A stretch of DNA of 64,000 bases from Hybos culiciformis (taxonomy: Eukaryota > Arthropoda > Insecta > Diptera > Hybotidae). Below the pieces are notes generated by a model. It searched no databases. It was not told the origin of the DNA and saw nothing but the letters and a program-made list of their open reading frames with translations. A program made the translations under genes and the position numbers. The stretch spans positions 134,203,308 to 134,267,307 of the forward strand of contig OZ023273.1 of NCBI GenBank assembly GCA_964007475.1, given 5' to 3'. Positions 42,501-52,948 of this stretch are shown here, one piece after another. Within the stretch, counting starts at the first letter, position 1. Each line of letters begins with the position of its first letter.

Positions 42501-44840
42501 TCTTTCATTTCGCCTTTGAGATGATTTTTATTTATGTTAATTTGCACAAAATAAAAAATCATTATTTTATCTTAAGTACCTAGTATATAAGATAATTGAG
42601 ATAATTAGATTTTCTGAATGAACATTAATCAAAATAGTACTCAGATTGATGGTTTTTGAAATTAATTCTTAATCAAGTAAGAGCTTTTTGACTAAGTTAT
42701 ATGCGAAAACAAATCAGAAAAAAAAAATATTAGCAGATTGTTGCTAGGGTTGAACACTTGACTATTTGTGTTCTGATTAAAATATTAGTATAATATTTAT
42801 AAATTGTAGTTAAACTTATAGTACGGATAAATAAAAAAATCGAAGTGATAATAAAAGTAATTTCTATTATTTATTTCTATTATTATTAGTTTAAGAAGTT
42901 TAAGAGCCGTTTAAGAAGAATAATATAAACATTGAACCTGAACATAATCTTCTTAATTAAATAGCATTAGTGAATTAAGTTAACTACATAATAAATCAAT
43001 TTTAATAATACAACCTGCTCTTTGAGAGAATTTATGTAATTTTTTCTCTATATATTTAAGGTAATAAAAATTACTATTCTTGGTCAATTTTTAAGTATAA
43101 CGTCCATTATTTGGACTGAAATTTTTAGTTTTTCATGTGATCTAATTATATTTTTCTAGAGCATAATAGCAACAAAATTATTCCTGATATTATTTATTGC
43201 TTTTTATCATGCAATTCAACATAAATAAACTATAATGGGCTGAGCCAAAGAAAGAACATATTTCATAAACATGAAAGTATATAATTTAATTATAAAATTA
43301 TCCATAAATAAAACTTAACAAGAGTTTATCATTAAATTAAAATAAAAATAAATAAAATCGATAAGTCCTGAGTTCAAGATTTCAATAATACTTTAATGCA
43401 GTTCAACCACAAAATAATTTAGGATAAAAACGTCATTGAATTTTAGTTTTAAGTTTCATATTTTCAAACTTTAAAAACTAACACAATAAAAATTAAAGCA
43501 TTTAAAGTTATTTGACACAAAGTGTACTTTACAAAAACAATTTTGTTGCAAAATATATTTATAAACATGCAGGTTATATTTTCTTTTTAGCACACAAAAA
43601 AAAATTCCTTATCGTAGTTTTTTCTATGTCGACACACCTGTCAGTTTATTATATTGAATAATTCATCAACGCCATAATTTTAATGTTAAGTTAATTAAAT
43701 ACAACAAATGCGTGATTTTGATGTCATAATATATACGTAATGTTGAATGCACGCATAATGTCAACATACATATAATAAATTTTTACAAAAGTTAGGAGGA
43801 AAATATACTTTATTCTTATGGGGAATAAAAATATACATTTAGTAATTTCTGTGATGAAATTTAGTAAAACATAATGTATTAACTATTTTCATTTTACAGA
43901 ACTTCAAACAGCAAATTGTTACTTAAATATGAGGTTATATAAGATTTAAAAATTACATAGGAACTTCTGCTATAATTTTTTACGATGAATAATGCTCCAA
44001 AGCTCCAAACATTGTTGAACATTGTAAGTTCAAAATTTAAAGTTTTTCTCAAAGTTAATAAAATAATATTTATCAATATTGCTCGAAAAATTAATTTTAA
44101 TAATGCCTACATTCAAAATATTTGCTAAATGTGACAAAAATCAACTATAGTGCGTTTAGAATAATTTTTTTAATAGAGTTTTCTTATATAGTATTCTAAA
44201 ATATTTTTAAAAATCTATTTTTAAGTTATATTCTATGATTTTAATATACCCAATTATGCATTCAAATTCAAAACGAAATTCATTACATTCAAACTTTCAA
44301 AAAAACCATAAAAATACAATTTTAAGCTTACCACGTATCACTTCAGGCGAAAATTTTATTCGAATGTTCAATTAGTTAATTCAATTTTTCTTTTTGTACC
44401 TATATAATTTTATTTTTTGAAATAAAATAATTAAATTTTTCTTTATAAATAATATTTTGGAAGTTCTGTGGAATAAAAAAATAACTCTTCCACCACATGC
44501 AGGCGAATTTATATTTTTCTGTATATAATTAATTTATTAATAATTTAAAAACAAAAGAAATATACTTACATTTTAATTATTATTTTTCAATTTAATACGA
44601 AAATATTTTAAGTGAATTTTTTTAATAATTAAGTTTGTCTGCAATAAACATTTTTTATAAAAATAAAGAATTTGTCATCTTGTAAAATTGATTCTGGATT
44701 GAAATAAATAATTCTGAAAAAAAAAGGTTATTGGATTCATCGCAGGCCCGGTCCTAGCTGATTCTGCGCCCTGTGCCGATTTTGAAAATTGCGCCCATAA
44801 GCATAGTATAAGTCATTTTCACGTCACCATTGAGGTAGAC

Positions 44841-45387
44841 CAGGCCTGGGCAACCCAAAACATAAGCGAGCAAATATTAAGAAATATCAAAAAGTAAAGA
44901 GCCGCAAATTTTTTTAATAATTATAAATGTGTATAAGAAAATCAATATATTTAATTTTTGATTTATATACCGTTTTAAAATATTAAAAATAAATAAAACA
45001 ATAATTTTGATTTCTAATTATGAATTTTATATACATTGTTCAAAATATATAATTCTTCAAAATTAATTGTAATTTTAATGATGACACCCTTAATTGATTT
45101 GTTCAATTCTCGTCCGTCATTGAAACTCGATGTTTATTTTTACAAAATAATAAAAATTCTTTATTTGTAGTTTACAGTGGAAAAAAAATTCTTGATTTGT
45201 AGTTTAGGGTGCAAGAAAATTCTTTATTTGTAGTTTAGAATGAAAAAAGTTTAGGCCGGGTGAAAAAAAAAATTTGTCAGAATTGTTCTTCGAGCCGAAT
45301 GCAGTGTTAAAAAAAAAATGATTTCCGGAGCCGCATAAATTTATGTTATGAGCCGCATGCGGCTCAAGAGCCGCAGTTTGAAGTCTG
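44841..45387. mobile_element. Nested hAT-like MITE, 547 bp
   Basis: It starts CAGGCCTGGGCAACC and ends ...GAAGTCTG, whose complement is CAGACTTC, giving short imperfect terminal repeats. The flanks AGGTAGAC (44833-44840) and AAGTAGAC (45388-45395) match in 7 of 8 bases, the expected hAT duplication. The right subterminal region is built of GAGCCGC motifs, including a perfect palindrome GAGCCGCATGCGGCTC near 45350. This GCCGC-rich subterminal layout is common in hAT MITEs. It is inserted within the larger hAT-like element. No coding capacity. Confidence 0.65.
45149..45250. repeat. Three-copy tandem repeat of about 33 bp
   Basis: Three successive units share ATTCTTKATTTGTAGTTTA, separated by variable GTGGAAAA/GTGCAAG/ATGAAAA spacers, inside the nested hAT-like MITE. 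They look like local duplication after or during the spread of the element. Confidence 0.8.
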
Positions 45388-45466
45388 AAGTAGACTATAC
45401 TAAAGCGCTTTTTTTAACGAGGTATTCCCAGTAGGTCTAGTGCTAGTCCTCAAATAAATATACATA

Positions 45467-46113
45467 CACTAGGTAGAAAAAGTCTGCGTACGGGCTCGTT
45501 TTCTTATTTTTTGTTCCACATGTTCCCAGTTTTTGATGTCCTTTAAAAGGACTCTGTAAAAAAATTTTTTTATCAAAATTTAAATTTTGAGAAATATCAA
45601 TTTTTGGAAAAGTTTGCGTACAGCCGGTTTTAATGCCGCGTCTCAAAAATTAACTAATGATGCCATTTGAAAGGCAATTGAATGTAGATAATTTTGCGCC
45701 ATATAATTTTATCCCTACGATTAGTTAAAAATCGCCTTTGAAAATCATAAAAAGAAGCGGTTCTAAGTTCTAACCTATTTTCTAGCAGTTCTAAGCTATT
45801 CCTATGACTTTCAAAGACAATTTTTGATACTTTCCCTTATCGTACAGATAAAATTATATGGCGCAAATTATCTACATTCAATTGCGTTTCAAATGAGATT
45901 ACTAGTTAATTTCTGAGACGCGGCATTGAAACAGGCTGTACTCAGATAGTTCAAAAAATTGATATTATTTCTCAAAATTTAAATTTTGAAAAAAAAAAAT
46001 GTTTTCACAAAAAAACTTTTTTCATAGAGTACTTTTAAATGACATCAAAAACTGGGAACATGTTGAACAAAAAATAAGAAACGAGCCCGTACGCAGACTT
46101 TTTCTTCCTACTG
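45467..46113. mobile_element. Tc1/mariner-type foldback MITE, 647 bp
   Basis: The left end CACTAGGTAGAAAAAGTCTG and the inverted right end CAGTAGGAAGAAAAAGTCTG continue into a shared CGTACGGGCTCG. TA flanks both sides (45465-45466 and 46114-46115). The match continues inward for most of the element: matching inverted segments include the ACTGGGAACATGT, AAATTTAAATTTTGA, GCCGCGTCTCA and TGGCGCAAAATTATCTACAT phrases. The whole sequence therefore folds into a hairpin with arms of roughly 280-300 bp and a short centre around 45760-45820. Such palindromic MITEs typically derive from Tc1/mariner elements that lost their transposase. The arms differ at many positions, so it is not brand new. Confidence 0.85.
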
Positions 46114-46635
46114 TATACCAAAAAAAAATATTTACATAAATACTATGTTGATTTTATTCTATGCTGAATTCTTATTTGCACATTATACAATGTGCAATTT
46201 GATCACGGTATACAAAAAAAATTGTATACTGTGTTGATTTTTTTCTGGGTAGAGTTTTTTTGGGAACAGTAGCACAGTAGTCAATTTCGAATGGATTTGT
46301 ATGTTTTTGACTACAAATCGATTGGCGCCCTATTCGTTAGGCGCCCTGTGCAAGTGCACATCATGCACATATAGCAGAACCGGCCCTGGATTCATGTTAT
46401 GTTTTTTTAAGTTTATTGTAAACTGGACGGAACCAATCCGTTACGATGAAAAGTTCTCTTGGAATTCACTGATTGCTAATATATATTTTGCACAATCGGG
46501 CGGATGTTGTATCTAGATATTTAAATTCGTTGTTAAATTTTGCTGCTAAGTTCCAACTATAGTGACTTAAATTATTTTCTGAATTATAGGAACATAATGG
46601 ATCGAATACAGGAAAATTCAGAAAGCAATATTGTT

Positions 46636-46775
46636 TTCCTTTTTATTATTTTTTTTTTTATTTTTATTTATTGAATTTTCTTTTTCCCAAATTCTTGTTT
46701 TTTATATTGATCTCTTCAGAATTCGAATCTTGCTCTTTATCATTGTAGTCCACCACCTCTACCACTCAGCAAAAG
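46636..46775 (-). mobile_element. Probable tRNA-derived SINE (degenerate)
   Basis: On the minus strand, 46770 downwards reads GCTGAGTGGTAGAGG, a good match to the RNA polymerase III A box (TRGCNNAGTGG). About 40 bases on, AGATTCGAAT (46721-46730) resembles the B box (GGTTCGANNCC) with mismatches. The stretch between could fold like a tRNA anticodon arm, but I see no clean cloverleaf. It is followed by an A-rich tail (the T-rich run at about 46640-46690 on the plus strand), as in a retroposed SINE. Possible flanking repeats AAAGCAAT (46622) and AAAGCATT (46772) match 7 of 8 and are tentative. A plain tRNA pseudogene is the alternative. The serine-like flavour of the head is only an impression. 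Confidence 0.5.
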
Positions 46776-47577
46776 CATTAAAATTATGAACTTATGAACT
46801 TTTATCATGTATTTTGTTACTCTTATTCCATTACAAAAACAATCGATTACATTGCAGAGTGAAATTTTTTTTTTTTTCATTTTCACAATTAATTTTTTAA
46901 TACGAATTTATCCCTTTTCAAATGTGAATTATGGTATGTTTTGTATACCCACAGCAGAATATTGTTTTTATCTGAATAAATATCTTTCCAAATCATTGCC
47001 AGACACATTGATTTCATTATAAATATATTTCTTTGTTTTTATTTTCAAAAATAAAATAAATTAATTGCTTTTTAATACAGTTTTTTTTTTTACGAAAGAA
47101 AAAATCCTTTTAACTCATTTCAGGCACACTGAAAACCAGACATTTTAACATAAAAAATATATATGCATATTTATACATTTATTTCTTATTTGTACTATTA
47201 TACCCTTTACCAATACTTCTTAATTGAGTCTTAATATAGTCTTTTCAAAAACTTGTTCGCACTGGTCGAAGGACTGATTTTCCATTTATTTTGACTCGCT
47301 CATAGAAGGAAAGTTTATGTCTTATGACAATATAGGATATATAGGAAGGTATATGTATTTATTCTTCTGTTAAGTTAATTATAATCCTTATTAGGAAAGT
47401 AAAACTAAGATATTTTGTTTAAGTTAATAATATTACAAATTATTCTTATAAAATTTTAAAACAGAATTAAAAATTAATAATTTTAATGCGCATGGCTTCG
47501 GTAAGTTGTATTTACATTCGCAAATTTAGCTCGGTAAATGCTCCATTACATGCATCAATACACATGCAATTATAGAG

Positions 47578-47649
47578 GAATGTAAATTGTATTTACATTT
47601 CCCTGTGATGTAAATTGTATTTACATTGCTCTATATTGTATTTACATTC
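47578..47649. repeat. Palindromic minisatellite at 5' end of copy 1
   Basis: Three units around TGTAAATTGTATTTACATT follow each other, spaced about 27 bp. Each unit is itself a palindrome (TGTAAAT/ATTTACA). A further half unit TTGTATTTACATT lies at 47506-47518. Copy 2 (50305-50381) and copy 3 (51669-51740) carry the same array; the third unit in copy 2 is the longer TGATGTAAATTG form, so the arrays differ by unit exchange. Confidence 0.85.
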
Positions 47650-48664
47650 TTCATTTTGAACTGCGTAATACTATAAACAAAAATAATATCACTCACACTC
47701 ACAATATTTCAAACAGACAAATACCAAAAAAAAAAAAAAAAATTGCAAATGTATACCTCTCACATGCATCATATCAATGTCAAACAAAGCTTAGTTTATA
47801 ATGCTAAAAATCTATATTTTCCCTCTGAGCTAATCTATATTTTCCCTCTGAGCAAACAAAAAAAAAAAAAAGAACCAATAAAAAAATACGCGGCTATTTT
47901 TTTTTTTTCTAAAAAGCGGCCATTCGATCAGTCGATGAATTTTCTTAACATGTGTTTCAATCTACTATTTTTAAAGGATCTTCGAACCTCTACTACTAAA
48001 TTTTTAAACGAGTGTGGTTGGATTTTAGTACAAAAATTTAAAACATACTTCAAAAATTGCACTTATTTTTATTCAAAAAAACAAAATGAATAAAAATAGA
48101 ACAATGGTAACCCTGAAAATATCTTTGTTGTCATTATAAAGTTTGCTGTCAAATGTCAAGTAAGAATTTTTTTTTCTTTTATCAACAAACGAGGAAAATG
48201 GCAGCAACAAGGAGATTATTTATTGTAAATATAAATTATAACTATATATTTATTATTTGATTTTATTTTTAATTATAAAAAAAAATAATTATAAAATTAT
48301 TATTATTTTTTTTAATAATTAAAAATCAAATTAAATAAAATTTAAGAAGACCATTAGTTCCTAAAATAATAAAAAAAAAATTAGTAATTTTTCTGAAAAA
48401 AAAATAATTCGATTTTTTTTTTGCAAAAAAGAAAATGAATAATTTTTTTTGGAAAAATTACTAATTTTTTTTTAATATTTTAGGAATTTTTTTAATATTT
48501 TAGGAATTAGCTGATCTTAAATCATCCGGTTTGAAATCATTTCGAGAAATAAATTTACTTCCGTATTAATTAAATTTTATTTCCTTGCTTCATTTTGAAC
48601 TTTTTTGTTTATTTTTTTCATTGTAAATGTATTGTTTTCAACTCCCTCTCCCATGCACATTAAA

Positions 48665-48857
48665 GCAGTATACAATACATGTTAATCAAATTTGTTATAC
48701 AGCTCGTTGTGTATACACACAAACATATAGACACTCGTCAATATTATATCACTCGACTTTCGGTCTCGTGATATAAACATGACTCGTGTCTATGTGTTTG
48801 TGTGTATACACAACTCGCAAGAATAACAAATTTTCTTACCATGTATTGTAATCTACT
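48665..48857. repeat. Terminal 190 bp palindrome of copy 1
   Basis: The left arm begins AGCAGTATACAATACATG and runs through TTGTGTATACACACAAACA. The right arm mirrors it (GTGTTTGTGTGTATACACAA at about 48795-48813) and ends in ACCATGTATTGTAATCTAC at the element terminus. A smaller hairpin sits at the tip (TATCACTCGAC.TTTCGGTCTCGTGATA). The inner arms match almost perfectly over about 28 bp. Equivalent palindromes lie at about 51379-51572 and 52751-52945. A large hairpin ending at the 3' boundary would suit a role in ending rolling-circle transposition; that is inference. Confidence 0.85.
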
Positions 48858-48860
48858 ATT

Positions 48861-50211
48861 ACAGGAATGATAAATAGTTAAGATGATTATAAAAATGTTT
48901 TTTAAAATGCTCTTAAGTAATTAAAATTAGGTATTACTACTCTATATATACAGTTTTGGAAATACAGAATGATTAATTTATAAAATAGAAGTTACCTTTA
49001 GTACAAATTTTTCTGAATTATAGAAAAATTAATCTAATTATAGGAAAAGTACGTTCTGTAAAGCATTAAATTTCTTAACTAAAAACATTATAAGTGATAT
49101 GTATCTCCTTATTCATCACTTAAAATAAAAACAAATGTTTACAATGAAACTAAAAACAAATGTTCACAATGAATCTTACTTAAATCGCATTAAAAATATA
49201 TTCCATAACTTTTTACAAATTTTTTTTATGTTCAATTGCAAAAATTGTCATATTCGAATCAAATTCGTTATTTATTACTTTTTTAATAATTTATATAATA
49301 ATGATTTTTTTTTTTTTTTTTTTTAGGAATTACCATTAAAAAAATTAATAAAATAATAATAAATTTTTTTTTAATTCAATTTTGTACTGAACAAATAAAA
49401 TATTTATTTTTTTAAGGATAAATTGTTAATTGTAAATAACATATAAATGATACTTAAATTAAATAACGTATAGAGTTATAGACATATATGTATTTATTTC
49501 CATACATATTATTTAATCATTTTTTTACGTGGAAATGAGAAAAAGATATTTTAATGTAAAATTCTTATTAATTAATTAAATCTTATTAATAAATTTAATT
49601 TCATATTTTATTAAATAAATATTAACCCCTAGGAAGATTAATGCCAACACTTTAAATTACACTAATTAACAGCGAGTAAAGGTATAATTATTATTGATTT
49701 ATATGGAACACATCAATTTTTGAGGATTAATAAATAATTATAATAATTTTAAAAGAATTAATGTTTTATTTTATTTAAACAAGTACTCGTATATTGAATT
49801 AAATATAAAGCACTTTGCAGACATTTTTTAACATATAGTTAGTAAGTAAATTGGGAAAAATAAAAGCGACATTTTTTAAGATTTTACTCATTCAAAAATT
49901 ATTTTGAGCGATGGAAATATAGTCATAAGAATTCTACACAAAAAGCAATTTCTTCTAAATCGTGCTATTTAAAGAACACAATATTATGCTGGAGATGAAT
50001 TCGAAGTACTTAACTTTATACGCTTAATTTGATGAAATTCTATTAAATATATAATTTAATTTTCCTATTCCTACTTCCTGGATTAGTTGTGTTTTGCTCT
50101 ATCGCCGTCAGCGATAACTAAAGCTTAAGTTAAACTAAGCTTAAGTTAAGTTAAACGATTTTTGTGGAAATATACATAGAAGTGAATATATGTAGTGCAT
50201 AAATGTATTTT
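48861..50211. other. Unique AT-rich spacer between copies 1 and 2
   Basis: About 1.35 kb that does not match the repeat unit, although its length is similar. It holds a T-run at about 49307-49324, a small tandem duplication sharing ACAAATGTTYACAATGAA (49128-49171) and, at 50115-50157, a cluster of alternating AAGCTTAAGTTAA phrases. No gene is supported. Confidence 0.6.
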
Positions 50212-51575
50212 AATGCGCATGGCTTCGGTAAGTTGTATTTACATTCGCAAATTTAGCTCGGTAAATGCTCCATTACATGCATCAATACACATGCAATTAT
50301 AGAGGAATGTAAATTGTATTTACATTTCCCTGTGATGTAAATTGTATTTACATTGCCTGTGATGTAAATTGTATTTACATTCTTCATTTTGAACTGCGTA
50401 ATACTATAAACAAAAATAATATCACTCACACTCACAATATTTCAAACAGACAAATACCAAAATAAAAAAAAAAATTGCAAATGTATATCTCTCACATGCA
50501 TCATATCAATGTCAAACAAAGCTTAGTTTATAATGCTAAAAATCTATATTTTCCCTCTGAGCTAATCTATATTTTCCCTCTGAGCAAACAAAAAAAAAAA
50601 AAAGAAAGAATAAAAAAATACGCGGCTATTTTTTTTTTTTTTCTAAAAAGCGGCCAGTCGAACAGTCGATGAATTTTCTTAACATGTGTTTCAATCTACT
50701 ATTTTTAAAGGATCTTCGAACCTCTACTACTAAATTTTTAAACGAGTGTGGTTGGATTTTAGTACAAAAATTTAAACCACACTTCAAAAATTGCACTTAT
50801 TTTTATTCAAAAAAAGAAAATGAACAAAAATAGAACAATGGTAACCCTGAAAATATCTTTGTTGTCATTATAAAGTTTGCTGTCAAATGTCAAGTAAGAA
50901 TTTTTTTTTCTTTTATCAACAAACGAGGAAAATGGCAGCAACAAGGAGATTATTTATTGTAAATATAAATTATAACTATATATTTATTATTTTATTTTAT
51001 TTTTAATTATAAAAAAAAATAATTATAAAATTATTATTATTTTTTTTAATAATTAAAAATAAAATTAAATAAAATTTAAGAAGACCATTAGTTCCTAAAA
51101 TAATAAAAAAAAAATTTGTAATTTTTCTAAAAAAAAATTATTCGATTTTTTTTTTTTGCAAAAAAGAAAATGAATAATTTTTTTTTGAAAAATTACTAAT
51201 TTTTTTTTAATACTTTAGGAATTAGCTGATCTTAAATCATTCGGTTTGAAATCATTTCGAGAAATAAATTTACTTCCGTATTAATTAAATTTTATTTCCT
51301 TGCTTCATTTTGAACTTTTTTGTTTATTTTTTTCATTGTAAATGTATTGTTTTCAACTCCCTCTCCCATGCACATTAAAGCAGTATACAATACATGTTAA
51401 TCAAATTTGTTATACAGCTCGTTGTGTATACACACAAACACATAGACACTCGTCAATATTATATCACTCGACCTTCGGTCTCGTGATATAAATATGACTC
51501 GTGTCTATGTGTTTGTGTGTATACACAACTCGCAAGAATAACAAATTTTCTTACCATGTATTGTAATCTACTATT
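50212..51575 (+). mobile_element. 1.37 kb structured repeat, copy 2
   Basis: Near-identical to copy 1 across its whole length, by eye only a few percent different. The differences include poly-A/T length, one altered 5' repeat unit and a CCAGTCGAACAG change. The open frame here stops early (50475-50672) because of a length change in a poly-T run. It joins copy 3 directly: CTACTATT at 51568-51575 is followed at once by AATGCGCAGGG. The segment with ATGGCAGCAACAAGG is kept (ATG at 50932). Confidence 0.78.
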
Positions 51576-52948
51576 AATGCGCAGGGCTTCGGTAAGTTGT
51601 ATTTACATTCGCAAATTTAGCTCGGTAAATGGTCCATTACATGCATCAATACACATGCAATTATAGAGGAATGTAAATTGTATTTACATTTCCCTGTGAT
51701 GTAAATTGTATTTACATTGCTCTATATTGTATTTACATTCTTCATTTTGAACTGCGTAATACTATAAACAAAAATAATATCACTCACACTCACAATATTT
51801 CAATACAGACAAATACCAAAAAAAAAAAAAAAAATTGCAAATGTATACCTCTCACACATCTCACATGCATCATATCAATGTCAAACAAAGCTTAGTTTAT
51901 AATGCTAAAAATCTATATTTTCCCTCTGAGCTAATCTATATTTTCCCTCTGAGCAAACAAAAAAAAAAAAAAGAACCAATAAAAAAATACGCGGCTATTT
52001 TTTTTTTTTCTAAAAAGCGGCCAGTCGATCAGTCGATGAATTTTCTTAACATGTGTTTCAATCTACTATTTTTAAAGGATCTTCGAACCTCTACTACTAA
52101 ATTTTTAAACGAGTGTAGTTGGATTTTAGTACAAAAATTTAAACCACACTTCAAAAATTGCACTTATTTTTATTCAAAAAAAGAAAATGAACAAAAATAG
52201 AACAATGGTAACCCTGAAAATATCTTTGTTGTCATTATAAAGTTTGCTGTCAATTGTCAAATGTCAAGTAAGAATTTTTTTTTCTTTTATCAACAAACGA
52301 GGAAAATTGCAGCAACAAGGAGATTATTTATTGTAAATATAAATTATAATTATATAATTATTATTTGATTTTATTTTTAATTATAAAAAAAAATAATTAT
52401 AAAATTATTATTATTTTTTTTAATAATTAAAAATAAAATTAAATAAAATTTAAGAAGACCATTAGTTCCTAAAATAATAAAAAAAAATTTAGTAATTTTT
52501 CTAAAAAAAAATTATTCGATTTTTTTTTTTGCAAAAAAGAAAATGAATAATTTTTTTTGGAAAAATTACTAATTTTTTTTTAATATTTTAGGAATAAGCT
52601 GATCTTAAATCATCCGGTTTGAAATCATTTCGAGAAATAAATTTACTTCCGTATTAATTAAATTTTATTTCCTTGCTTCATTTTGAACTTTTTTGTTTAT
52701 TTTTTTCATTGTAAATGTATTGTTTTCAACTCCCTCTCCCATGCACATTAAAGCAGTATACAATACATGTTAATCAAATTTGTTTTACAGCTCGTTGTGT
52801 ATACACACAAACACATAGACACTCGTCAATATTATATCACTCGACCTTCGGTCTCGTGATATAAACATGACTCGTGTCTATGTGTTTGTGTGTATACACA
52901 AGTCGCAAGAATAACAAATTTTCTTAACATGTATTGTAATCTACTATT
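51576..52948 (+). mobile_element. 1.37 kb structured repeat, copy 3
   Basis: The third copy, head to tail with copy 2. It differs by AATGCGCAGGG at the start, an added TCTCACACA near 51850, an extra TGTCAAT before the TGTCAAATGTCAA motif (about 52250), and a change of the ATG in GGAAAATGGCAGC to ATT (52306-52308). The open frame at 51835-52200 is intact but has several amino acid changes relative to copy 1. The terminal palindrome ends at about 52945 with AACATG in place of ACCATG. No repeat of a target site is seen after it. Confidence 0.78.

Larger units (their letters stand above)
22549..44742. other. Long AT-rich non-coding stretch, about 22 kb
   Basis: No exon, RNA gene or complete transposon could be supported. 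Apart from an (ATT)n tract at 24977-25015, it holds slightly GC-richer patches at about 25404-25490 and 25715-25830, near 33230-33310, near 36360-36440 and near 39290-39360. None has a recognisable protein, splice context that I can confirm, or transposon ends. One inverted copy of the dispersed motif lies at 36508-36540. The stretch could be intergenic or the inside of a very long intron; the sequence alone does not decide. Confidence 0.55.
44743..46388. mobile_element. hAT-like element hosting two nested insertions
   Basis: The left end reads CAGGCCCGGTCCTAGC. The right end on the minus strand reads CAGGGCCGGTTCTGCT, so the termini are imperfect inverted repeats of the CAGGGCCGG type frequent among hAT transposons. 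GATTCAT flanks both sides: GATTCATC at 44734-44741, with one extra G before the element, and GATTCATG at 46389-46396. This fits an 8 bp target duplication with a small change. Subterminal GCGCCC phrases on both sides (about 44767-44798 and 46325-46350) also match. Removing the two younger insertions inside leaves only about 430 bp, so the host element is itself a non-autonomous MITE with no transposase. Confidence 0.7.
47485..48860 (+). mobile_element. 1.37 kb structured repeat, copy 1
   Basis: It starts AATGCGCATGGCTTCGGTAA and ends GTAATCTACTATT, with ends defined by comparison with two further direct copies. In order: a 5' block of TTGTATTTACATT palindromic repeats (47506-47649); a poly-A tract; an open frame region (47743-48093); a duplicated CTATATTTTCCCTCTGAG phrase; a promoter-like TGTCAAATGTCAA and GAGGAAAATGGC segment (about 48149-48210); then three long hairpins (48251-48341, 48360-48484, 48665-48857). 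There are no terminal inverted repeats, no target duplication and no transposase. Ends without TIRs plus a 3' terminal hairpin point to a Helitron/Helentron (DINE-like) non-autonomous element; a foldback or satellite origin remains possible. This copy has an extra TAGGAATTTTTTTAATATTT duplication near 48481. Confidence 0.75.

Noticed and set aside
47743..48093. Open frame of 116 codons repeated in all three copies of the structured element (also 50475-50672 and 51835-52200) as a conserved gene
   Set aside because: It is shared because the DNA is shared. Copy 2 is frameshifted by a poly-T length change, copies 1 and 3 differ at many amino acids, the product has Lys and Phe runs coded by poly-A and poly-T, and no known domain is seen.
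48861..50211. Spacer between copies 1 and 2 as a fourth, decayed copy, because its length (1351 bp) is close to the unit length
   Set aside because: No matching start, end, hairpin or internal phrase of the unit could be found in it; the length match looks like chance.
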